DNA from: Micrococcales bacterium
GTDB taxonomy: Bacteria; Actinomycetota; Actinomycetes; Actinomycetales; Dermatophilaceae
Length of the DNA stretch: 7,838 nucleotides
Reading direction: 5' to 3'
Assembly (NCBI GenBank): GCA_030452775.1
Contig: JAKDLQ010000103.1
Span: forward strand, 1-7,838
In this document: positions 1-4,719 of the stretch, piece after piece
Position numbering within the stretch: the stretch's first letter is position 1
Layout: the number at the start of each line of letters is the position of its first letter
Notes under the pieces: generated by a model
The model's input: only the letters and a program-made list of their open reading frames with translations
The model's database searches: none
What the model was told of the DNA's origin: nothing
Position numbers and translations under genes: made by a program

Positions 1-54
1 ACGAGCGTCACGAGCGTCACGAGCGTCACGAGCGTCACGAGCGTCACGAGCGTC
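1..54. repeat. 9-bp tandem repeat, six perfect copies
   Basis: The unit ACGAGCGTC is repeated six times without a mismatch and begins at the first base of the window, so the array may be longer. It ends 18 bases before the stop codon of the DksA/TraR-like gene. The unit is a multiple of three and has no stop in any plus-strand frame (Thr-Ser-Val in frame 1), so it could be coding in a gene that lies mostly outside the window, but nothing confirms this. It has no spacers and is not a CRISPR array. Confidence 0.95.
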
Positions 55-72
55 AGGGTACGCGGCGGAGAT

Positions 73-468
73 CTACCTGCGGCCGCGCGCGGCGCACTCC
101 ACGCAGAGTGTGGCGGTCGGGCGAGCCCGAAGGCGTCCGAGCGGGATGTCACGTCCGCATGCCGCGCAGACCCCGAAACCAGACCCGTCATCACCAGACC
201 CGTCATCGGTGGTGAGCCGGTCGAGGGCCCGCTCGATGTCGGTCAGCTCCTGCGCCGATTCCCGGCGCAGTCCCTGCATCCTCGACCACTCCCCCGCAAG
301 CGTCCCGCCGTCCGGGTCGTGTTCGTCGTCGGAGACCGCGTCGACGCGCGCGGCTCGGAGCCCGGCCAGCTCGGCGTCGAGGGAGCGCAGACTGCGCGCG
401 GCGGTTTCGCGCAGCTCCCGTAGCAGCGCCGAGAGCTCGTCGCGGATGCCGCCCACCGGCGACGTCAC
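73..468 (-). CDS. DksA/TraR-family zinc-finger protein
   Basis: This is a 131-residue protein of the actinobacterial DksA/TraR group, expected to act in the cytoplasm, probably by binding RNA polymerase in the secondary channel. Residues 8-45 and about 59-85 are predicted to form the two helices of a coiled-coil hairpin, joined by an acidic tip (DDEHDPDGG, 47-55). The zinc finger is complete: C101, C104, C122 and C125, spaced C-x2-C-x17-C-x2-C, with the typical RPTATLC stretch before the second pair. An Asp/Gly/Ser linker at 88-97 is doubled by a 15-bp DNA duplication. The start is GTG, overlapping the TGA of the upstream SDR gene as GTGA (465-468), so translation is probably coupled to it; a weak GAGG lies about 11 bases upstream. 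The stop is TAG. The family is secure; the regulatory targets are unknown. Confidence 0.9.
   Translation of the reverse strand: MTSPVGGIRDELSALLRELRETAARSLRSLDAELAGLRAARVDAVSDDEHDPDGGTLAGEWSRMQGLRRESAQELTDIERALDRLTTDDGSGDDGSGFGVCAACGRDIPLGRLRARPTATLCVECAARGRR
178..207. repeat. 15-bp perfect tandem duplication in the DksA/TraR-like gene
   Basis: ACCAGACCCGTCATC occurs twice in a row (178-192 and 193-207). On the minus strand it encodes DDGSG-DDGSG just before the first zinc-finger cysteine pair. The duplication is in frame and lengthens a flexible linker without touching the zinc ligands. Confidence 0.97.
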
Positions 469-1109
469 GCGTGCAGCGCCTCGGAGATCGGCACCTCGCC
501 GCTGTTGAAACGGATGGTCCGATGGGCCGTGGTCGGGTCGGCGAGCGTGGCCGCGATGACCGAGGCGACATCCGCGCGGCTCACCGACGACGCCTCCTCG
601 GCGTCGACGTCGATGCGGCCGGTCGGCGGATCGGACGTCAGCGCGCTCGGGCCGAGGACCGTCCAGTCAAGGCCGGAGGCGCGCAGGTGCTCGTCGGCCG
701 CGGCCTTGGCCTCGGCGTAGGCGTAGAACGAGCTGTCCGGCGCCACCCCGTGATCGGGCCGGGCACCGAAGTACGACACCATGACGAAGCGGACCACGCC
801 CGCGGCGCCCGCGGCCCGGATCGCCTCGATGGCCGCGTCACGGTCGACGGCATACGTCCGGTCCGGACTGCCGCCGCCGGCGCCCGCAGACCAGACGATG
901 GCGTCGTGGCCGGCGAAGATCCCGCCAAGGGCGGCGGCCTCGAGGTGCTCCACATCGGCGACGAGAGGCGACGCGCCGGTCGCCGCCACGTCGGCCACGT
1001 GATCGGGGTTGCGGATGACCGAGGTGACCTCGTCGCCACGGGCCGTCAGCAACGGTGCGAGCAGGAGTGCGACCTTGCCGTGGCCGCCGATGATGACGAT
1101 GCGTGACAT
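465..1109 (-). CDS. NAD(P)-binding atypical SDR family protein
   Basis: This is a 214-residue single-domain Rossmann protein of the NAD(P)H-binding atypical short-chain dehydrogenase group (YwnB/BVR-B-like). The nucleotide-binding loop is at the N-terminus (IIGGHGKVA, 6-14), followed by a basic R33 typical of NADP preference, and DAIVWSAG (69-76) as the usual fourth strand. A Y-x3-K pair is present (Y131, K135), preceded by VSYFGA (111-116) with a serine. The SRADVASVIAATL segment (177-189) is characteristic of this subfamily. Length is normal. The start is ATG with GGAG four bases upstream, 10 bases after the stop of the aminopeptidase gene, and the 3' end overlaps the DksA/TraR-like gene by four bases, so it is the middle gene of an operon. 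The substrate is unknown; an oxidoreductase or a redox-sensing epimerase-like protein are both possible. Confidence 0.88.
   Translation of the reverse strand: MSRIVIIGGHGKVALLLAPLLTARGDEVTSVIRNPDHVADVAATGASPLVADVEHLEAAALGGIFAGHDAIVWSAGAGGGSPDRTYAVDRDAAIEAIRAAGAAGVVRFVMVSYFGARPDHGVAPDSSFYAYAEAKAAADEHLRASGLDWTVLGPSALTSDPPTGRIDVDAEEASSVSRADVASVIAATLADPTTAHRTIRFNSGEVPISEALHA
848..855 (+). repeat. CGGCATAC octamer, copy 1
   Basis: First of six perfect copies in the window. It lies inside the SDR gene (coding strand is the complement), where it produces a TAT Tyr codon. Confidence 0.6.
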
Positions 1110-1119
1110 GAGGCTCCGA

Positions 1120-2250
1120 TCAGAGGACGAGTAGCTCGTGGGGGCGGGTGTTGAGTCGCAGGGCGCCTTCGGCCGTCACCGCGACGATGTCCTCGATCCG
1201 GGCCCCCCACGTCCCCGGCACATAGACGCCGGGCTCGATGCTGAAGGCCATGCCCGCCTCGAGCGGCAGGTCGTTGCCGGCAATGATGTAGGGCTCCTCG
1301 TGGACGTCGAGTCCGATCCCGTGACCGGTCCGGTGGATGAAGTACTCGGCCAGCCCCGCCTCGCGCAGCACGCCCCGAGCAGCCTCGTCGACGGCCTCGC
1401 ACGTCACCCCGGGGCGGGCGGCGTCGACCGCCGACTGCTGGGCCTGCTGCAGCGCGGCATACGCGTCGGTCACCTCGGCGACGGGTGGGAGCCCGGCGGC
1501 ATACGTCCTCGTGCTGTCGGAGTTGTAGCCCGACAGCATCGACCCGCCGATGTCGACGACGACGAGATCGCCGCGCTCGATGACCCGGTCGGAGACCGAG
1601 TGGTGCGGGCTGGCGGCGTTGGGACCGGAGGCGACGATGACGAACTGGACCACGGCGTGGCCCTCACCGACGATCGCCTCGGCGATCTGCGCCCCGACCT
1701 GGGCCTCGGTCCGGCCCGGCTGCAGCCACTGCCCCACCTGCGCGTGGACCCGGTCGATGGCCGCACCGGCCAGCCGCAGCTGCTCCAGCTCGGCAGGGTC
1801 CTTGCGCATCCGTAGCTCACGCAGGATCGGCCCCGCCAGCACCTGATCACGAGCACCCTTGTCGCGCAACCGGATCGCATGGAGAGACGGCGTCATGTCG
1901 GAGATCGCCACGGCGCCGTCGAGCGAGAGCCCGGCGAGCGCGAGCGCGTACGGGTCCTCGCCGTCCACCCAGGTGCGCACCTCGACCCCGAGGTCGGCGA
2001 GCGGCAGGTGGCCGAGCCCGGCGAACTCCAGCGCCGGGGACACGAACGCCGGGCCGAGCCCCGCATCGCTCGGGACGACGAGCGCCGTGAGCCGCTCGAA
2101 GGAGGATCCGCCGACGCCGAGGAGGTAGTGCAGATCGGAGCCCGGCGTGACGATGACGGCGCTCGCCCCCGCCGCCTCGGCGGTGGACCGGAGCCGGTCA
2201 AGGCGGGACTTCGAGACGGACACGTCGGGGATCGATGCGCTGACTGCCAT
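1120..2250 (-). CDS. Xaa-Pro aminopeptidase / M24B metallopeptidase
   Basis: This is a cytosolic metallopeptidase of family M24B (PepP/PepQ type), expected to cleave peptides next to proline with two metal ions. Numbering here is from a GTG three codons upstream. Residues 15-145 form the creatinase-like N-terminal domain and about 155-372 the pita-bread catalytic domain. All five metal ligands are visible: D236 (VVVDIGG), D248 (NSDSTRT), H313 (TGHGIGLDVHE), E342 (SIEPGVY) and E356 (RIEDIV), with catalytic histidines H219/H220 (SPHH) and H320. Length is about 376 residues, normal for short bacterial forms without the long PepP N-terminal extension. I chose the ATG at 2250 because a TACGGT -10 box ends seven bases before it, as in leaderless transcripts; the GTG at 2259 lies inside that box. 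It is the first gene of a three-gene minus-strand operon. Aminopeptidase and Xaa-Pro dipeptidase cannot be told apart here. Confidence 0.93.
   Translation of the reverse strand: MAVSASIPDVSVSKSRLDRLRSTAEAAGASAVIVTPGSDLHYLLGVGGSSFERLTALVVPSDAGLGPAFVSPALEFAGLGHLPLADLGVEVRTWVDGEDPYALALAGLSLDGAVAISDMTPSLHAIRLRDKGARDQVLAGPILRELRMRKDPAELEQLRLAGAAIDRVHAQVGQWLQPGRTEAQVGAQIAEAIVGEGHAVVQFVIVASGPNAASPHHSVSDRVIERGDLVVVDIGGSMLSGYNSDSTRTYAAGLPPVAEVTDAYAALQQAQQSAVDAARPGVTCEAVDEAARGVLREAGLAEYFIHRTGHGIGLDVHEEPYIIAGNDLPLEAGMAFSIEPGVYVPGTWGARIEDIVAVTAEGALRLNTRPHELLVL
1455..1462 (+). repeat. CGGCATAC octamer, copy 2
   Basis: Perfect copy inside the M24B peptidase gene, 42 bases before copy 3. On the coding strand it gives TAT GCC (Tyr-Ala). 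Confidence 0.6.
1497..1504 (+). repeat. CGGCATAC octamer, copy 3
   Basis: Perfect copy inside the M24B peptidase gene. On the coding strand it again gives TAT GCC (Tyr-Ala), a rare Tyr codon in this GC-rich sequence. Confidence 0.6.
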
Positions 2251-2257
2251 GGGCCTC

Positions 2258-2263
2258 ACCGTA
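2258..2263 (-). promoter_or_regulatory. -10 box (TACGGT) for the peptidase operon
   Basis: On the minus strand TACGGT fits the actinobacterial TANNNT consensus and is separated from the ATG at 2250 by seven bases, placing the expected transcription start at or next to the start codon. No convincing -35 hexamer is visible. Confidence 0.6.
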
Positions 2264-2287
2264 GCGTGGGGTGCTCCGACGCGCGAT

Positions 2288-2299
2288 GGAGCCGGCTCC
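2288..2299. promoter_or_regulatory. Perfect 12-bp palindrome between divergent promoters
   Basis: GGAGCCGGCTCC is a perfect palindrome in the 96-base region between the peptidase operon and the kinase gene. It lies 36 bases upstream of the kinase -10 box. The 8-mer GCTCCGAC occurs at 2273-2280 and again at 2295-2302, 22 bases apart, overlapping one arm. A regulator site is possible, but the sequence alone does not show binding. Confidence 0.35.
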
Positions 2300-2334
2300 G
2301 ACCCGAGAAGGAGGTCACGGAGTCCCGGCCTGCC

Positions 2335-2340
2335 TAGGCT
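2335..2340 (+). promoter_or_regulatory. -10 box (TAGGCT) for the histidine kinase gene
   Basis: TAGGCT fits TANNNT and is followed by six bases and then the ATG at 2347, the spacing expected if transcription starts at the A of the start codon (leaderless mRNA). The -35 region is weak. Confidence 0.7.
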
Positions 2341-2346
2341 GGCGAC

Positions 2347-3795
2347 ATGACCGCGCCGCCCAGAGCCTCGTCGCCGAGAGCCTCGTCGTCCGGATCTGCG
2401 TCGCCGGGGGCCTCGTCCGCCAGAGCGTCGTCGTCCATGGGCCTGGCGGGCCGCATCGGCGCGTGGTTCGGCGTCGACGACGGCTGGGAGCGCATCCCCG
2501 CGGACCCGGCGCGCGCCCAGCGCCAGGATGCCGCCCTCGCCTTCGGCTTCCTCGTCCTCGGGTCACTCGGCGTGGAGCTCATGCGCAGCTTCGACGCCCT
2601 CGGGGAGCCGCCGGGGCCGAGTTGGACCGCGCACCTCTACGTGCTGGCCGGGACCGTGCCGCTGGCGTGGCGGCGGCGCTGGCCGCTCGCCGTCGCCGGC
2701 GGCCTGGCATTGCACATGCTCGTCACCGGCCTCACGGCCCCCGGCGTGATGTCCTCGTTCCCGATGCAGGTCGTCTACTTCTTCGCCCTCTTCACCGGCG
2801 TGGCATGGGCTCGGGACCGCCGGCTCATGCTCGCGGTCGTCACCGGGGTGATCCTCGTCATGTTCACCTGGCTCACCTGGCAGTTCGCGACGGGAAGCGG
2901 CATCGAGAAGCTGCTCGAGCACGACGGGAAGCCGCCCGCGCACAATGGCTTCCTCTCTCCGTTCGCCGCCTACGTCGGCTACTCGCTCATCATCAACGTC
3001 CTGTACTTCGGCGGAGCGGTTATCGGCGGACAGGCTGCCTGGCGGGCGGCCCAGCAGCGGGAGCGGCTCGCCGAGCAGGCCGTCACCATCGCCGCGCAGA
3101 GCGAGGAACTGCAACGTCAGGCGGTGATCGAGGAACGGATGCGCATCGCTCGCGAGCTGCACGACGTCGTCGCGCACCACATCTCCGTCATCGGCATCCA
3201 GGCTGCGGCCGCCCGTCGGGTCCTGCACCGGGACCCCGAGTCGGCCGAGCCGGCCCTGCGCGTCATCGAAGGCTCGTCGCGCGAGGCCGTCGCCCAGATG
3301 CGCGGCCTGCTCGGCACGCTGCGCTCGGGCAGCGACGACGCCGGTGACACGACGGCGGGCCGGACGCCGGAGCCGACGCTGGCCGATGTGCCGACGCTCG
3401 TCGACGAGAGCCGCATCTCCGGACTCGACACGTCCCTCGAGGTCATCGAGGATCGTCCCGGGTCGGTGGAGAACGTGCCCGGCCCGCTCGGCCTCTCGCT
3501 CTACCGGACCGTGCAGGAGGCCCTGTCCAACGTGCGCCGGCACTCCACGGCACACGCGGTCGCGGTCATCGTGCGGGTCGAGCACCGCCCGGAGATCGGC
3601 TTCGCGCACGGGTTCGCCGAGGTCGAGGTGCTCGACAACGGCCGCCCCCGGGGTGGCACGTCGGGCACCGGCCTCGGCCTGCTCGGCGTCCGCGAACGCC
3701 TCGCCACCCATGGTGGGGTGAGCGAGATCGGACCACGCTTCACCGGGGGCTACCGTGTCCGGGTCCGCATGCCCCTTCCGCAGGAGCCCTCATGA
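2347..3795 (+). CDS. Membrane sensor histidine kinase (HisKA_3 / DesK-NarX type)
   Basis: This is a 482-residue sensor kinase that autophosphorylates and passes phosphate to the adjacent response regulator. Residues 1-31 are a Ser/Ala-rich low-complexity tail. Hydrophobic segments at about 62-79, 95-108, 113-131, 139-155, 160-179 and 203-228 suggest five or six membrane helices with very short loops, so the signal is probably sensed within or at the membrane. A short coiled coil (230-260) leads to the dimerisation/phosphoacceptor helix RIARELHDVVAHHIS, with H272 as phospho-site. The ATPase domain shows the N box (EALSNVRRHS, N395), DNG (430-432) and the glycine-rich GTGLGLLGVRERL (440-452). 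No HAMP, PAS or GAF domain is seen. The start at 2347 is supported by the TAGGCT box; M31 (2437) is an alternative that would drop the low-complexity tail. Its TGA overlaps an ATG as ATGA (3792-3795). Confidence 0.94.
   Translation: MTAPPRASSPRASSSGSASPGASSARASSSMGLAGRIGAWFGVDDGWERIPADPARAQRQDAALAFGFLVLGSLGVELMRSFDALGEPPGPSWTAHLYVLAGTVPLAWRRRWPLAVAGGLALHMLVTGLTAPGVMSSFPMQVVYFFALFTGVAWARDRRLMLAVVTGVILVMFTWLTWQFATGSGIEKLLEHDGKPPAHNGFLSPFAAYVGYSLIINVLYFGGAVIGGQAAWRAAQQRERLAEQAVTIAAQSEELQRQAVIEERMRIARELHDVVAHHISVIGIQAAAARRVLHRDPESAEPALRVIEGSSREAVAQMRGLLGTLRSGSDDAGDTTAGRTPEPTLADVPTLVDESRISGLDTSLEVIEDRPGSVENVPGPLGLSLYRTVQEALSNVRRHSTAHAVAVIVRVEHRPEIGFAHGFAEVEVLDNGRPRGGTSGTGLGLLGVRERLATHGGVSEIGPRFTGGYRVRVRMPLPQEPS
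2362..2436 (+). repeat. Five imperfect 15-bp repeats at the 5' end of the kinase gene
   Basis: Residues 6-30 of the kinase are five degenerate pentapeptides: RASSP, RASSS, GSASP, GASSA, RASSS. The first two DNA units match at 13 of 15 bases. This suggests expansion by slippage of a short unit, giving a disordered N-terminal tail before the first membrane helix. Confidence 0.8.
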
Positions 3796-3830
3796 CCTGT
3801 CGTATGCCGCCGAGCCCGGTCCCCGCATGA
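3792..3830 (+). other. 12-codon ORF bridging kinase and regulator
   Basis: ATG at 3792 overlaps the kinase TGA (ATGA, 3792-3795). The frame reads MTCRMPPSPVPA and ends with a TGA at 3828 that overlaps the ATG of the response regulator (ATGA, 3827-3830). It could relay ribosomes from one gene to the next, or be a relic of an older regulator start disrupted by a frameshift. There is no evidence that the peptide itself has a function. Confidence 0.4.
3802..3809 (-). repeat. CGGCATAC octamer, copy 4 (reverse orientation)
   Basis: GTATGCCG on the plus strand. It lies in the 31-base gap between kinase and response regulator and is the only one of the six copies in reverse orientation. Confidence 0.6.
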
Positions 3831-4546
3831 CGTCCTCATCGGGCGGGGCCGAGGACTCCGGACCGGTCCGGGTCCTGCTCGTCGACGACCAGCAGCTGGT
3901 CCGCTCCGGCTTCGCGCTCATCCTCTCGGTGGAGGACGACCTCGAGGTCGTCGGCGAGGCCGCGAACGGCGCCGAGGCGCTCGCCCTGACCCGTGAGCTG
4001 CGGCCCGATGTCGTGCTCATGGACGTGCAGATGCCGGTCCTCGACGGCATCGCGGCGACCGGGCAGATCGTCGCCGAGGACCTCGCCAAGGTCGTCATCC
4101 TCACGACCTTCGAGCAGGACGACTACGTGTTCGCCGGGCTGCAGGCGGGGGCGAGCGGCTTCCTGCTCAAGAACGCCGACGCCGAGCACCTCGTGGAGGC
4201 CGTGCGCACCGTCGCCGGGGGGCACGCGCTGCTCGCCCCCGAGGTGACCCGCAGGGTCATCGAGCAGCTCGCCGCGTCCCCCGGACGCACCCCCTCCGGG
4301 ATGGGGGCCGCCGGGCCCGAAGAGGATCCGGGCCTTGCCGCGCTCACCCCACGTGAACGGGAGGTGCTCGAGCTCGTCGGGCGCGGCCTGTCCAACGCCG
4401 AGATCGCCGGCCGCCTCTTCCTCGGCGAGGCGACAATCAAGACCCACCTGTCCAACGTGTTCGCCAAGCTGCACCTGCGCGACCGGGTCCAGGCCGTCGT
4501 CTACGCCTACGAATCCTGCCTCATCCACCCGGGCGCTCCCGAGTAG
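3827..4546 (+). CDS. NarL/FixJ-family response regulator (REC + LuxR HTH)
   Basis: This is a 239-residue DNA-binding response regulator, the expected partner of the kinase ending 31 bases upstream. The receiver domain spans about 13-132: acidic pair D20/D21, phospho-acceptor D66 (VLMDVQMP), switch T93/T94 (ILTTF) and K115 (FLLKNA). A Gly/Pro-rich linker follows (about 151-170), then the LuxR-type HTH (LTPREREVLELVGRGLSN to about 229, recognition region around 200-213). I chose the ATG at 3827 because it directly precedes a normal regulator N-terminus. A GTG at 3755 in the same frame would overlap the kinase by 41 bases and add a non-typical leader. No clear Shine-Dalgarno precedes the ATG, so coupling through the 12-codon ORF is likely. 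The last 17 codons and stop are duplicated downstream. The likely target is the exporter promoter at 4708, and possibly its own. Confidence 0.94.
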   Translation: MTSSSGGAEDSGPVRVLLVDDQQLVRSGFALILSVEDDLEVVGEAANGAEALALTRELRPDVVLMDVQMPVLDGIAATGQIVAEDLAKVVILTTFEQDDYVFAGLQAGASGFLLKNADAEHLVEAVRTVAGGHALLAPEVTRRVIEQLAASPGRTPSGMGAAGPEEDPGLAALTPREREVLELVGRGLSNAEIAGRLFLGEATIKTHLSNVFAKLHLRDRVQAVVYAYESCLIHPGAPE

Positions 4547-4598
4547 CGTCGTCTACGACTACGAATCCTGCCTCATCCACCCGGGCGCTCCCGAGTAG
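4495..4598 (+). repeat. 52-bp tandem duplication of the response regulator 3' end
   Basis: Positions 4495-4546 (last 17 codons and TAG of the regulator, plus one base) are repeated directly at 4547-4598. The copies differ at one base only (C at 4506, A at 4558; Ala versus Asp codon). As 52 is not a multiple of three, the second copy lies in another frame and after the first stop, so it is untranslated. It still carries a perfect copy of the C-terminal coding sequence including its TAG. Confidence 0.97.
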
Positions 4599-4628
4599 CC
4601 AGGCCAGGAGTGAGGCATCGCTCGGGAG
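4588..4628 (+). other. 8-bp inverted repeat in the regulator 3' region
   Basis: CTCCCGAG (4588-4595) pairs with CTCGGGAG (4621-4628) across a 25-base loop. The stem is short, the loop long and there is no T-tract, so it is only a weak terminator candidate. The duplication at 4495-4598 supplies a second possible left arm at 4536-4543. Confidence 0.25.
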
Positions 4629-4678
4629 GGGGCCTCGACCGGCAGGGGGAGGCTCGCCATACCGGATTTCCACCCCTG

Positions 4679-4690
4679 GGCGGATCCGCC
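4679..4690. promoter_or_regulatory. Perfect 12-bp palindrome in the exporter promoter
   Basis: GGCGGATCCGCC lies 17 bases upstream of the TAGCGT -10 box, so it covers the place where a -35 element should be. A dimeric regulator could bind here, and the adjacent response regulator is the obvious candidate. In DNA this GC-rich, palindromes of this length also arise by chance. Confidence 0.4.
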
Positions 4691-4707
4691 GCCCCCGGTC
4701 GGACTTC

Positions 4708-4713
4708 TAGCGT
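4708..4713 (+). promoter_or_regulatory. -10 box (TAGCGT) for the ABC exporter operon
   Basis: TAGCGT fits TANNNT and is followed by GGAGTC and then the ATG at 4720: six bases, the leaderless spacing. It indicates that the exporter genes have their own promoter, separate from the kinase/regulator transcript. No TTGACA-like -35 is visible, which would fit a promoter needing an activator. Confidence 0.7.
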
Positions 4714-4719
4714 GGAGTC

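Noticed and set aside
1..54. CRISPR-like array
   Set aside because: The units are 9 bp, directly adjacent and without spacers, so this is a simple tandem repeat.
73..81. Unusual Glu in the ATPase Q-loop position and Gly for Pro in Walker A (residues 78 and 35 of the ABC protein at 4720) as possible loss of function
   Set aside because: PEERGLY is normal for the NatA/YhaQ branch, and a Gly in that Walker A position is tolerated. The catalytic Lys, Walker B, signature and switch His are all present. The coordinates given here are nominal; the relevant codons are around 4822 and 4951.
2251..2259. GTG at 2259 as start of the M24B peptidase
   Set aside because: It lies within the likely -10 box, so it would not be on the transcript if that promoter is used. 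The ATG at 2250 has leaderless spacing.
2271..3347. 358-codon plus-strand frame overlapping the kinase in another frame
   Set aside because: Its Arg/Ala/Pro-rich translation is typical of an off-frame reading in high-GC DNA, and there is no recognised domain.
2563..3711. 382-codon minus-strand open frame opposite the kinase
   Set aside because: Antisense shadow of the kinase; the plus-strand frame shows H-box, N-box and G-box motifs.
3755..3826. Upstream GTG start for the response regulator
   Set aside because: It would overlap the kinase by 41 bases and add 24 residues that look like an off-frame reading of the kinase end. The ATG at 3827 gives a normal N-terminus.
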